Source: Botrimarina mediterranea (GTDB taxonomy: Bacteria; Planctomycetota; Planctomycetia; Pirellulales; Lacipirellulaceae). Taken from it: a stretch of DNA of 64,000 nt. Under the pieces are notes generated by a model, which searched no databases, was not told where the DNA came from, and was given only the letters and a program-made list of their open reading frames with translations. Made by a program: the position numbers and the translations under genes. Shown here piece after piece: positions 34,476-42,356 of the stretch; within the stretch, counting starts at the first letter, position 1; each line of letters opens with the position of its first letter. Location of the stretch: NCBI RefSeq assembly GCF_007753265.1, contig NZ_CP036349.1, positions 3,939,363 through 4,003,362 of the forward strand, given 5' to 3'.

Positions 34476-35987
34476 ATGAAAACCCCTCCCCCATCAAAGA
34501 CGCCACCCCCGATGGAACCGCCTCCTGCGGCCTCTGGCGGCCTCTCAGCGGCCGATCGGAATCGGCTGCAACAGGTGTTCCTGAGGGCGAAGAAATGCCT
34601 CGAACGGGCCGACTACGCCTACGCCCATGACCTCTTCTCGCAGTGCGTCGCGGAAGACCCCGGTTCGCTGATCTACTTGCAGCACTTCCGCGCGAACCTC
34701 GCGCAGATGCACCCCAAGACTGCGGCCGCGAAGCACAGCGCGTTCTCGGGCCTGCCGGGCTTCGGCGGCGGGCGGGCCGCCGTGTCGAAGCTGGCGGACA
34801 AGGGCAATTGGCGCGAGGCCTTCACCGCGGGCTGTAAGGCGCTAAAGAAGTCGCCCGGTGACGTGGGCGTCATCGCCGAGCTCGGCGGCGCGGCGGGCGA
34901 GCTCGGACACAGCGACTGCCAGCTCTACTACTTGCGGTGGGCGCTCGACCTGTCGCCGACGGACCTCGACGTCAACCGCCAAGCGGCGGCGGCGCTGGAG
35001 AAGATCGGCGAGTTCGACCAGGCGATCGGCTGCTGGCTGCGGGTTCAGCAACAAAAGCCCGGGGACGAAGAGGCCTCCCGGGCCATCTCCCGGCTTAGCG
35101 TCGAGAAGACGATCGACCGTGGCGGCTACAATCCACAGCTGCTCAAGGGCGCCGGCGACGTGGCGATGCCCCACACCGGGCGGGTCGCCGAGGCGTCGGC
35201 GCGGCGGAAGTACGATTCGCCCGACGCGGAACGCGAAGAGCAGCCCGCCGAGCCGCCCCAGGCTGCCCTTACCGAGGAAGAGCTTCGCGCCGCGATCGAC
35301 GCCAACCCGGCCGACCCCGCCGCGTACGTGCAGCTCGCCGAGATGTTCTCTAGCGCCGGACGGCTGCACGACGCCGAACGGCTCTACAAGAAGGCCCTCC
35401 ATGTCGCCGGCGGCGGCGACTTGGAACTTTTGGAGAAGCTGGAAGAGGTCTATCTCAACCGCAAACGCGACACGGCCCGGGTCGCCGAGCAACGGGCCCA
35501 GCGACAGCAGAGCCCCGCCGCCCAGAAGCTTGCCGAGCAAGCCCAGCGTGAGGCGAACCTGGCCGAGGTCGAGGTCTTCTCCGCCCGGGCCGAACGGACG
35601 CCGGGCGATCCGCGGGTGCAGTTTGACTTCGCCATCCGGCTCAAGCGGGTCGGCAACTTCCGCGAGGCGGTGAAGCCCTTCCAGGCGGCCCGAGCCGACA
35701 AGAAGCGGGCCGCCGAGGCCGAACTGCACCTGGGAGAGTGCTTCCAGCACATCGAGCAGCACCGTTTGGCGATGCGTAGCTACGAGGCGGCGATCGCGAT
35801 CTGCGGCGAGGGAGAATGGACCGACCTCCGGAAGCTGGCCTTGTATCGGGCCGGGGTGCTGGCCATGGGGCTCAAGGACCTCGACGCGGCGGAAAAGTAC
35901 CTGACGGACCTCGCTTCGGCCGATTTTGGGTATCGAGACGTCTCGGCACGGCTAGACAAACTGGCCACGATCCGCAAAACTGGCTGA
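34476..35987 (+). CDS. TPR-repeat protein
   Basis: This 503-residue protein has a Pro-rich N-terminus (KTPPPSKTPPPMEPPPA) and then mainly tetratricopeptide-like helical pairs, for example RLQQVFLRAKKCLERADYAY, DAERLYKKALHVAGG and HRLAMRSYEAAIAI. A charged linker around residues 215-275 divides two repeat blocks. No enzyme domain or membrane segment is seen, so it is probably a cytoplasmic scaffold. ATG 34476 is preferred; a GTG at 34461 is possible. It is followed 105 bp later by rpsT. Partners are unknown. Confidence 0.8.
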   Translation: MKTPPPSKTPPPMEPPPAASGGLSAADRNRLQQVFLRAKKCLERADYAYAHDLFSQCVAEDPGSLIYLQHFRANLAQMHPKTAAAKHSAFSGLPGFGGGRAAVSKLADKGNWREAFTAGCKALKKSPGDVGVIAELGGAAGELGHSDCQLYYLRWALDLSPTDLDVNRQAAAALEKIGEFDQAIGCWLRVQQQKPGDEEASRAISRLSVEKTIDRGGYNPQLLKGAGDVAMPHTGRVAEASARRKYDSPDAEREEQPAEPPQAALTEEELRAAIDANPADPAAYVQLAEMFSSAGRLHDAERLYKKALHVAGGGDLELLEKLEEVYLNRKRDTARVAEQRAQRQQSPAAQKLAEQAQREANLAEVEVFSARAERTPGDPRVQFDFAIRLKRVGNFREAVKPFQAARADKKRAAEAELHLGECFQHIEQHRLAMRSYEAAIAICGEGEWTDLRKLALYRAGVLAMGLKDLDAAEKYLTDLASADFGYRDVSARLDKLATIRKTG

Positions 35988-36092
35988 CTTCCCCGCCGCG
36001 GAGCGGCGTGGGCAGGGGCGGCCGGTCGATGATGACGAGGCCAGCCCCGTGAGTCCGGACACCCGCCAGCGTCATTTTCAGACCCCTTCCCG

Positions 36093-36371
36093 ATGCCCAA
36101 TTCAGCCAGCGCCAAGAAGAGCCTCCGCCAGAACCAGGAGCGTCGCCTCGCCAATCGCAGCGTCCGCTCGAGCCTGCGGACGCAGATCAAGAAGGTCCGC
36201 GCTGCGATCGCTGCCGGCGACGCCGAGAAGTGCGACGCCGAGTTCAAGACGGTGCAAAAGAAGCTGGACAAGGCCGCTGCAAGCAACCTGATCCACGACA
36301 ATAGCGCCGCCCGCACCAAGGCCCGCCTCACCAAGGCGATCAAAGCCGTGAAGGCGAAGGCCCAGGGCTGA
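36093..36371 (+). CDS. rpsT: 30S ribosomal protein S20
   Basis: This 92-residue, Lys/Arg/Ala-rich helical protein is ribosomal protein S20, which binds 16S rRNA in the small subunit. The start MPNSASAKKSLRQNQERR and the block NRSVRSSLRTQIKKVR are typical. Length is normal. It starts at ATG 36093, with no strong ribosome site visible, and is followed by a repeat arm and an intrinsic terminator. Confidence 0.95.
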   Translation: MPNSASAKKSLRQNQERRLANRSVRSSLRTQIKKVRAAIAAGDAEKCDAEFKTVQKKLDKAAASNLIHDNSAARTKARLTKAIKAVKAKAQG

Positions 36372-36380
36372 GGCCTAAAG

Positions 36381-36414
36381 GTCTCGCGCAGAGACGCAAA
36401 GACGCAGAGAAGAC
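36381..36414. repeat. Left arm of an inverted repeat flanking a gene
   Basis: CTCGCGCAGAGACGC (36383-36397) is the perfect reverse complement of 36999-37013, and GAGAAGAC (36407-36414) of 36990-36997. The two arms bracket the 36450-36947 gene and the rpsT terminator. The same GTCTCGCGCAGAGACGC unit heads the repeat at 56152. Confidence 0.8.
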
Positions 36415-36416
36415 GA

Positions 36417-36446
36417 GGGCTGGCATTTGCCAGCCCTTTTTCTTTT
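36417..36446 (+). terminator. Rho-independent terminator of rpsT
   Basis: A perfect stem GGGCTGGC (36417-36424) / GCCAGCCC (36429-36436) with loop ATTT is followed by TTTTTCTTTT. It lies 46 bp after the rpsT stop. Confidence 0.92.
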
Positions 36447-36449
36447 GAG

Positions 36450-36947
36450 ATGGGGGCAATCATGCCGCAATCACCGTCCGCTCACGATCGATTCCTCTCC
36501 GCAATGGAGGGGGAAGCCTACAACCCTGCCTTGAATCAGCCGAGCAAGAGCCCTGAGGTTTTTGCGGCATTGATTCCCGAGTTGGAACGTGAGGTTCAGC
36601 AGGGCGATATGCAGAGTGCGTACGCTCTGGCAGTCGTTCTCGTCGCTGGTCTAGCTCTCCGCTCGATGGAAGAGTTGGAAGCTCAGCGTGAAGACCTGCT
36701 CGTCCGTGCTTCAGAACTCTGGACCAAATGCGCCCTATCGGACAACTGGGGGGCTGTTGATAATCTCATGACCGAAGGCGTTGGTCCGTCCGCAGAACTT
36801 GCTCGTCGCTTGTGGTCAGAAGTCCATCGCGATCGCAGGGACCTGGTTCAGTTCGACAACGACGCACAGATGCCCATCTATGGCAGCGACTTCGCTCGCG
36901 AAGTCCATCGTCGCTGGCTTCTCAAATGGCCAGAAGTCTCGCAATAA
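36450..36947 (+). CDS. Hypothetical protein bracketed by inverted repeat arms
   Basis: I do not recognise this 165-residue soluble, helical protein (FAALIPELEREVQQGDMQSA, REDLLVRASELWTKCALSDN). The middle, with short helices of regular spacing, is reminiscent of Sel1/TPR-like repeats, but this is weak. The ATG at 36450 follows the rpsT terminator directly; ATG 36462, with GGGG 5 nt before it, is equally possible. Composition is lower in G+C than the neighbours. Both sides carry arms of the same inverted repeat, so the gene may have been inserted into, or moved together with, the repeat. Confidence 0.65.
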   Translation: MGAIMPQSPSAHDRFLSAMEGEAYNPALNQPSKSPEVFAALIPELEREVQQGDMQSAYALAVVLVAGLALRSMEELEAQREDLLVRASELWTKCALSDNWGAVDNLMTEGVGPSAELARRLWSEVHRDRRDLVQFDNDAQMPIYGSDFAREVHRRWLLKWPEVSQ

Positions 36948-36977
36948 GTCGGTGACACACTTCCTTAGCGCCTTCGC

Positions 36978-37018
36978 GGCTTTGCGTGAGTCTTCTCCGC
37001 GTCTCTGCGCGAGAGCTT
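36978..37018. repeat. Right arm of the gene-flanking inverted repeat
   Basis: GTCTTCTC (36990-36997) and GCGTCTCTGCGCGAG (36999-37013) are reverse complements of segments at 36407-36414 and 36383-36397. The neighbouring GCGGCTTTGCGTGAGTC also resembles the inner part of the 56.2-56.3 kb repeat. Confidence 0.8.
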
Positions 37019-37025
37019 AGCGCCG

Positions 37026-37931
37026 TTACCACTCGATGAGCGAGGCGTCGAACACGGGGCCTTCGACGCAGGTGCGTTTGTAGTCCCACTCGCCGTCGGG
37101 CTGGCGCACTTTGGCGACGCAACTGAAGCAGACGCCTAGGCCGCAGGCCATCGGCGTTTCGAGCGACACGTCGCAACGCACGCCGGAGGCGAGGCAGACT
37201 TCGGCGACGGCGTGCATCATTGGTTCAGGGCCGCAGCAGAGGACGCGCCGCGACGGGCCGGTGGTCTCTGATAGCGCCTGCTGCAAGAGGTCGGTCACCA
37301 GGCCGTTGTGCCCGATCGAGCCGTCGTTGCTGGCGATGCGAAGGTCGAATCCCGCGGCGCGGAAGTCTTGCTCACCAGCGACGTAGGCGGCGGTGCGGAC
37401 GCCGTAGCAGAAGGTGACGCGGGAAGCGCTAAGCCGCGAGCGGCTGGGCGCGCCGTAGGTCTTTTGGGCGAGGGCTTCCCTGCCCGCGGCGAGGAACGGC
37501 GTGTAGCCGATGCCGCCGGCGACGAGGATCAGGTGGTCGAGCGCCTCAATGTCGCCGGCCAACCGAGAACCCGTGAAACCATTGCCGAGCGGACCCCACA
37601 CTTCAACGAGGTCGCCGGGCTGACGCGTCGCAAGCAGCGCGGTCAGTTTGCCGTGAACTAGGTAGACCACGTCAACGGTCGTGCGGTCGTCGCTGGTGTC
37701 ATAGAGTGCGAAAGCCCGGCCCAGCAGCGGGTCATCGATCCCCGCGACGCGGACCATGACGAACTGCCCCGGCGTGATCACGTCGGCGATCGCCGGCGCC
37801 TCGAAGCGCAGACGATAGGTGTCGCGCGCGAGCTGGACGTTCTCGATGATCGGCGCCGAAACGAACGCCGCGCCGTCGGCGTAGTGATTGGCGTGTAGCG
37901 GCGTCGCGTCGAGGCGTTGGCAGTCCGGCAC
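37026..37931 (-). CDS. pyrK: Dihydroorotate dehydrogenase electron-transfer subunit (PyrK-like)
   Basis: This 301-residue protein has an FAD/NAD-binding ferredoxin-reductase fold and a C-terminal [2Fe-2S] motif with C263, C268, C271 and C288 (ACGLGVCFSC...TC), as in PyrK, which passes electrons from dihydroorotate dehydrogenase to NAD+. Visible blocks are TPGQFVMVRVAG, VWGPLGNGF and LVAGGIGYTPF. The start is GTG 37931: AAGGAA lies 6 nt upstream, and a longer frame would read through a hairpin repeat. No pyrD is adjacent. A related sulfide dehydrogenase subunit cannot be excluded. Confidence 0.88.
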   Translation of the reverse strand: MPDCQRLDATPLHANHYADGAAFVSAPIIENVQLARDTYRLRFEAPAIADVITPGQFVMVRVAGIDDPLLGRAFALYDTSDDRTTVDVVYLVHGKLTALLATRQPGDLVEVWGPLGNGFTGSRLAGDIEALDHLILVAGGIGYTPFLAAGREALAQKTYGAPSRSRLSASRVTFCYGVRTAAYVAGEQDFRAAGFDLRIASNDGSIGHNGLVTDLLQQALSETTGPSRRVLCCGPEPMMHAVAEVCLASGVRCDVSLETPMACGLGVCFSCVAKVRQPDGEWDYKRTCVEGPVFDASLIEW

Positions 37932-37948
37932 TTGTGCTTCCTTGTCGA

Positions 37949-37990
37949 GCCCGCGAATGACGCGAATGGAAATCGCTCTCATTCGCGGGC
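37949..37990. repeat. Perfect 12-bp hairpin repeat between the pseudouridine synthase gene and pyrK
   Basis: GCCCGCGAATGA (37949-37960) pairs perfectly with TCATTCGCGGGC (37979-37990) around an 18-nt loop. The unit CGCGAATGACGCGAAT (37952-37967) is identical to 18743-18758. It starts 8 bp after the upstream gene's stop and ends 17 bp before the pyrK start. Confidence 0.85.
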
Positions 37991-37998
37991 AACCAATT

Positions 37999-39276
37999 TC
38001 AACGCTTGCCCTTCGGCTTGCCGCCACCACTGCCGCCGCGGCCTTTGTTCTTCGACTTGTTGAACGGCTTGCCGCCGGACTTCTTGACGCCCTTCTTGAT
38101 GGGCGGCTTGCCACTAGGTTTGCCGGTAGGCTTGCCCGTGGCGCCGTGCTTATGGGGGCGGTGTTTGGCGGGGCGCGCGGTTGGGCGTTTAGGACGCTCC
38201 GTCGCCGATTTGGATTCTTCCCCGCCAATGATGGCTCGACCCTCGGCGGGCCGCTCGGCTTTCTTCGGCGCCGCCTTGCGCGGCGGTCGCTTGCGATCGG
38301 GGCGCGGGCCCGAGGGCCGCTTTTCTACGGCAATCGTCTTGTGCTTGCCGGTAGTCGCTTCACGCAGGGCCGTGACCTCTTCGCGCGTCAGTTCGCGGTA
38401 CGCGCCAACGGGCATCTCACCCAGCCGCACGGGGCCGACCGCGATGCGCTGAAGCTTCTGCACCTTGTGGCCGACACGCGCCAGGACACGGCGGATCTCG
38501 CGGTTGCGACCCTCGTCGAGGATCACTTCGAGGATCGCCGATGACTTGCGGGTGCTCTTGAGCTTCACATTCTTGAACGCGACGCGGCCCTCATCGATGT
38601 AGACGCCCTTACGAACCTCGGCGAGCACCTCGTTGCTCGGCATGCCCGCCACTTGGACGTGGTAGAGCTTCTCGACGCCGTGCCGGGGGTGGGTGATGCG
38701 GTTGGCGAGTTCGCCGTCGTTGGTGAGCAGGATCAGACCTTCGCTCGACATGTCGAGCCGACCGATGGCGAAGACGCGACCCGCGTTCGGCGGCAAGAGG
38801 TCCGTCACACGCGGACGACCAGCGGGATCGCGCGCCGTGCAGACGACGCCCGTGGGCTTGTTCAGGGCGAAGTAGACTGGCTTCGACGCGGTGAGCAACT
38901 CGCCATCGAGATGCACCGTTTGCTTCGACAGATCGACGCGGGCGCCGAGCTCGGTGACGATCTTGCCGTCCACATGGACGCGACCCGCGGTGATCAGCTC
39001 TTCGCACTCACGCCGACTGGCGACGCCCGCCGCGGCGAGGACCTTTTGCAGACGCTCGCCGTCTTCACGCGGCCCCGTCGTTGCCGGCGTTGCGCTGGGC
39101 CGTGGCGGGCGTTTGCGGAAGACACGCTTCTTCGGCGGGCCGTAGGAAGTCCTTCCCGCGGGGCCTTTCTTCTTGGCGCCTTTTTTCTTCGGCCGACCAC
39201 CCTGCCCTTTGCCGCCGACGCCCTTCTTGGCGGACGGGCCGCTGGGCTTGGATCGTTTAGCGAACTTCTTGGGCAT
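37999..39276 (-). CDS. RsuA/RluB-family pseudouridine synthase with long basic tails
   Basis: This protein of 425 residues isomerises uridine to pseudouridine in rRNA. After a basic N-tail (about residues 1-80, rich in Lys/Gly/Pro) comes an S4 RNA-binding domain (ERLQKVLAAAGVASRRECEE). The catalytic domain follows, with the key Asp in GRLDMSSEGLILLTNDGELA and later RQVRRML-like features (GRNREIRRVLARVGHKV). The last 130 residues are again a Lys/Arg/Pro/Gly-rich tail. The tails are much longer than in E. coli RluB (about 290 residues). ATG 39276 gives MPKKFAKRSKP. A hairpin repeat separates it from pyrK. Confidence 0.9.
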   Translation of the reverse strand: MPKKFAKRSKPSGPSAKKGVGGKGQGGRPKKKGAKKKGPAGRTSYGPPKKRVFRKRPPRPSATPATTGPREDGERLQKVLAAAGVASRRECEELITAGRVHVDGKIVTELGARVDLSKQTVHLDGELLTASKPVYFALNKPTGVVCTARDPAGRPRVTDLLPPNAGRVFAIGRLDMSSEGLILLTNDGELANRITHPRHGVEKLYHVQVAGMPSNEVLAEVRKGVYIDEGRVAFKNVKLKSTRKSSAILEVILDEGRNREIRRVLARVGHKVQKLQRIAVGPVRLGEMPVGAYRELTREEVTALREATTGKHKTIAVEKRPSGPRPDRKRPPRKAAPKKAERPAEGRAIIGGEESKSATERPKRPTARPAKHRPHKHGATGKPTGKPSGKPPIKKGVKKSGGKPFNKSKNKGRGGSGGGKPKGKR

Positions 39277-39380
39277 CGGGGCCACGCGGCGTAGACGGAG
39301 AGTTAAACCGCCTAGTTTAACGCCGCAACCCCGCAAAACCCAGCGGCCTTACGCCAATGCCGATGCTAATTCACCTCGCC

Positions 39381-39457
39381 GGGCAAGAAGCACACGAGGG
39401 TCACGCTCTAAGGCAATCCGCCGCCCCGCCAAATCGGCCGTCGTGTTCTTCGTGCCC
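39381..39457. repeat. Imperfect inverted repeat of the ACGAAG family
   Basis: GGGCAAGAAGCACACGA (39381-39397) pairs with TCGTGTTCTTCGTGCCC (39441-39457) at 15 of 17 positions. The repeat lies between the small lipoprotein stop and the start of the pseudouridine synthase gene, and resembles the arms near 18.7, 59.9 and 63.5 kb. Confidence 0.65.
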
Positions 39458-39487
39458 GTCGTGGCGAAATACTCTAAGTTTCTCAAT

Positions 39488-39742
39488 CTATCGCGGCGGG
39501 GCCACGGTCTGCTGCTTGTACCAGCCGCGGCGGGCCTCGGGCACCGGTTGGGCGTATTCGCGCGGGCGGCCGCCGACGATCTCGGGACCCACATCGTTCA
39601 TCGGGTACGGGTCATGGCGGATCGCGTTGTACTGCTGCGTCGCGGCGTTGCCCGGATCGAAGAGATTGGGCATGCGCGTGCTCGGCCCACAGCCGACGGC
39701 GGCGAGCAGCGTGAACCAAGCGATTGATCGGGCGCGGAGCAT
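39488..39742 (-). CDS. Small lipoprotein of unknown function
   Basis: This 84-residue protein starts MLRARSIAWFTLLAAVGCG, a lipoprotein signal with the lipobox AAVGC. The short mature part (NLFDPGNAATQQYNAIRHD, DPYPMNDVGPEIVGGRPREY) is polar and has no known domain. ATG 39742 is preferred to a start at 39805 because the signal then sits at the N-terminus. It lies between the repeats at 39381-39457 and 39817-39890. The sequence pattern looks like small planctomycete envelope lipoproteins, but the function is unknown. Confidence 0.7.
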   Translation of the reverse strand: MLRARSIAWFTLLAAVGCGPSTRMPNLFDPGNAATQQYNAIRHDPYPMNDVGPEIVGGRPREYAQPVPEARRGWYKQQTVAPPR

Positions 39743-39816
39743 GGGGCGGAATCGTATCAGCCCCGCCGCCGCCGCCCTACGGCAATCGCCGGGTGCTGGC
39801 GCCACTACCGATCAAT

Positions 39817-39890
39817 GCGAGCCCCCGATGTAAATCGGGGGTGGAACGTGGCTACCCGCTTCCCACCCCTCATTCACATCGGGGGCTCGC
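39817..39890. repeat. Structured repeat, copy 1 of the GCGAGCCC family
   Basis: Outer stem GCGAGCCCCCGATGT (39817-39831) / ACATCGGGGGCTCGC (39876-39890), perfect over 15 bp. The left arm also forms its own palindrome CCCCCGAT...ATCGGGGG (39822-39841), and GGGGTGG (39837-39843) can pair with CCACCCC (39863-39869). The second copy at 55174 keeps this fold with paired base changes. It begins 40 bp after the manA stop. Confidence 0.9.
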
Positions 39891-39930
39891 CATCAGATGC
39901 TTCGTGCTCGTCCGTGTCTGGATCGCCTTT

Positions 39931-40908
39931 CTACGACGGCAAACGCATGTCGAGCAGTGTTGAAGGCTCGCTGGCGACGAAGGTCGCCTTGGGGCACGCC
40001 GCTGGCACGAGGAGCGTCTGCCCCGGCGCCAGCTGCTCGTCGAAGCCCTCGCCCGTCAGGCGACCGCTCCCCTCGACGAGCGACACGATGTGGAAGCTCT
40101 CGCAGTTCGGTAGTGCGAGGCTCTCGTCCGAGCCGGTCCGCAGACGGCTGAAGAGGAACTTGTCGCTCGTCACGAGGCGTTCCCAACGCAGGTCGCATGC
40201 CTGGGGCTTTTGCGCACCAACGGGGCCGCGCTCGTAGTCCGTGACAGCGAGTGACTCTTCGATGTGCAACGGCCGCGGCTTGCCGTCTTTATCGACGCGG
40301 TTCCAGTCGAACAGGCGGAACGTCGTGTTGCTGGCCTGCTGGATCTCGGCGATCACGAGGCCCGCCCCCAGGGCATGGACCGTGCCGGCGGGGATGAACA
40401 CGCATTCGCCCGGACGCGGCTCGAACGAGTAGAGGCACTTATCGCATTCGCCCGCTTCGATCGCAGCGGCGAGGGTTTCGCGATCAACGCCCGGCTTGAG
40501 GCCAGAATAGATCTTGCCGCCGGGCTCGGCGGCGATGACGAGCCACGCCTCGGTCTTGCCGAGGTCGGGCGGCGATTGCTTCGCGGCCTGGGCGTCATTC
40601 GGGTGGACCTGGACTGAGAGCGTCTTCTGGGCGTCGAGGTACTTGAATAACAGCGGGAACCGCTCGGGCGGCGTAATTGGTCCGTAGAGGTCGGCGGGGA
40701 ACTCCTTGGAGATTTCTCCTAACGTCTTGCCTTCCAGCGGGCCATTCTCGACGACGCTCTGCCCGTCCGGGTGATCGACAACCTCCCAGCTCTCGGCGTA
40801 GGTCGGGCCGTCGCCGATCGATTTACCCAACAGCTCGCCAAGGCGACGCCCTCCCCACAGGTACTCTTGGAGAATCGGTCGCAAGCGGAGTGGGTAATTG
40901 CAAGACAT
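39931..40908 (-). CDS. manA: Class I mannose-6-phosphate isomerase
   Basis: This 325-residue zinc enzyme interconverts mannose-6-phosphate and fructose-6-phosphate. Family blocks are visible in order: LRPILQEYLWGGRRLGELLG, AESWEVVDHPDG, LSVQVHPNDAQA (zinc ligands), KTEAWLVI, and VFIPAGTVHALGAGLVIAEIQQ. A short beta-rich C-terminal part (SFHIVSLVEGSG) is smaller than in eukaryotic enzymes, matching the short bacterial class. It starts at ATG 40908, divergent from tatC across 158 bp. It supplies mannose for surface sugars or lets the cell use mannose. Confidence 0.93.
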   Translation of the reverse strand: MSCNYPLRLRPILQEYLWGGRRLGELLGKSIGDGPTYAESWEVVDHPDGQSVVENGPLEGKTLGEISKEFPADLYGPITPPERFPLLFKYLDAQKTLSVQVHPNDAQAAKQSPPDLGKTEAWLVIAAEPGGKIYSGLKPGVDRETLAAAIEAGECDKCLYSFEPRPGECVFIPAGTVHALGAGLVIAEIQQASNTTFRLFDWNRVDKDGKPRPLHIEESLAVTDYERGPVGAQKPQACDLRWERLVTSDKFLFSRLRTGSDESLALPNCESFHIVSLVEGSGRLTGEGFDEQLAPGQTLLVPAACPKATFVASEPSTLLDMRLPS

Positions 40909-41066
40909 CGGCGCCCTTCGGGGGTTCTGGAGCGTAAACTGTTGGCATAGCTTTCTTTGCGACCGCCGCGGCCGGGTTCTCCGCCGCGACGACTCCAGCT
41001 ATTATCGCGCCCCTGCCGCTCACCGCCAACCGCCTCCCCCCTGCCCGATACCCTCCCCGCTCGCCT

Positions 41067-42071
41067 GTGCTGAAGCGTCTGACGTCTGCCGACCCGCCCG
41101 AGGACTCGAAGATGTCCTTTGGCGAGCACCTCGAGGAGCTGCGTGGGGCGCTTTGGAAAGCGGTCGTCGCTGTTTTCCTGGGGTTTCTCGTTGGCCTCGC
41201 GGGCGGGAAGCAGTTCATTGAGTACGTGAAGGCGCCGCTCGAACAGGGCCTAGAGAACCTCGAACGCAACCGCAAGCAATCGGCATACAACGCTGAGCAA
41301 GGCGAAACGCCGGATGACGAGCACCCTCTGGTTAAGGAAGGCCTCGTCCCGGAGCGGTATTCGCTGGAGACAGGAGCCCTGCTTGAGGCGCTGAGCGGTC
41401 TCGGCATTGACGCCGAGCCGACCGCCAACGCGCCACCGCAGATCGACCTGTGGATGTGGACCAAGCCGCGCGACGCGCAATTGATCTCGACCGGCACGCC
41501 CGATGTCTTCTCCGTTTACGTGAAAGCGTCACTCGTGTTGGGCGTCGTGCTAGCGAGCCCCGCCGTCTTCTACTTCTTGTGGACGTTTGTCGCCGCGGGA
41601 CTCTACCCGCACGAAAAACGCTACGTGCATGTCTTCATGCCGCTGAGCATCGGGCTGTTCTTCCTCGGCGCGATTGTGGCGTTCTACGTCGTGCTGAAGT
41701 ACGTCATCACCTTCCTGCTCGGATTCAACGAGTGGATGGGTATCGAGGCGACGCCGCGGATCAACGAGTGGCTGTCGTTCGTGCTGGTCCTGCCGGTGAT
41801 GTTTGGCGTGTCGTTCCAGATGCCACTGGTGATGCTCTTCCTCGAGCGGATCGGCGTGATGACGACGGACTACTACTGGAAGTACTGGCGGCACGCGGTG
41901 CTGGTAATCTTTGTCCTGTCGATGGTCCTTACTCCGGCCGACCCACAGAGTCTCTTAGCGATGGCTGGTTGCCTGACGCCGCTCTACTTCATCGGCATCG
42001 CGCTGTGCAAATGGATGCCCAAGCTGAACCAACCCTTCGCGGAGCAACTCGCCTCGGGAAGTAGCGATTAG
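41067..42071 (+). CDS. tatC: TatC, twin-arginine translocase subunit
   Basis: This 334-residue inner-membrane protein is TatC, the signal-recognising core of the Tat export system used here, for example, by the Gfo/Idh oxidoreductase at 16.8 kb. It has SFGEHLEELRGALWKAVVA at the start and six membrane helices, including EWLSFVLVLPVMFGVSFQMPL in two parts and the final FVLSMVLTPADPQS. About 100 residues between helix 1 and 2 (periplasmic, ENLERNRKQSAYNAEQ, LWMWTKPRDAQL) are far longer than in E. coli TatC (258 residues in all). The start is GTG 41067, or ATG 41112 with GAGGAC before it. No tatA/B is nearby. Confidence 0.93.
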   Translation: MLKRLTSADPPEDSKMSFGEHLEELRGALWKAVVAVFLGFLVGLAGGKQFIEYVKAPLEQGLENLERNRKQSAYNAEQGETPDDEHPLVKEGLVPERYSLETGALLEALSGLGIDAEPTANAPPQIDLWMWTKPRDAQLISTGTPDVFSVYVKASLVLGVVLASPAVFYFLWTFVAAGLYPHEKRYVHVFMPLSIGLFFLGAIVAFYVVLKYVITFLLGFNEWMGIEATPRINEWLSFVLVLPVMFGVSFQMPLVMLFLERIGVMTTDYYWKYWRHAVLVIFVLSMVLTPADPQSLLAMAGCLTPLYFIGIALCKWMPKLNQPFAEQLASGSSD

Positions 42072-42082
42072 TTGTGTCGCTA

Positions 42083-42345
42083 GGAAGGGGAACGAGATAA
42101 AGGGATATTGGTGATAGGGGAGATCGCAAGCGGATGGTAAGTTGCGACGCACCTTAAAACCCCCTTCAGAAGACGAGCGGCTCGCAGTCCTTTTTCGTGT
42201 ATTCGGAGAGTCGCAATGCGACTGCCCGCCCATCTCCAAGCTTACAGTGGGTCGGGCATACCTCTTCCATAACCGTCCCCCAAGGTTCCCCGCCTCCACC
42301 CGCTTGCGATCCCCCCTATCACCAACATCCCCCCATCTCCTTCCT
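42083..42345. repeat. Long inverted repeat between convergent tatC and hydrolase-like genes
   Basis: TTGGTGATAGGGG-A-GATCGCAAGCGG (42108-42133) pairs with 42300-42325 with one A-C mismatch in 26. Further weaker pairing reaches out to 42083 and 42345. The 165-nt middle holds smaller hairpins and no gene. CCGCTTGCGAT is shared with the repeat in the triad operon, and GGAGATGGGGGGATG (reading the right arm in reverse) with the repeat at 45.4 kb. Confidence 0.85.
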
Positions 42346-42356
42346 CAGTAGAAGAC

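Noticed and set aside
36376-37018. Insertion sequence bounded by inverted repeats
   Set aside because: The enclosed gene has no transposase motifs and no target-site duplication is evident; only an unproven cassette idea remains.
37932-38228. N-terminal extension of PyrK through the hairpin repeat
   Set aside because: The extension is Ser/Arg/Thr-rich antisense-like sequence of the neighbouring gene; GTG 37931 has a ribosome site and fits PyrK length.
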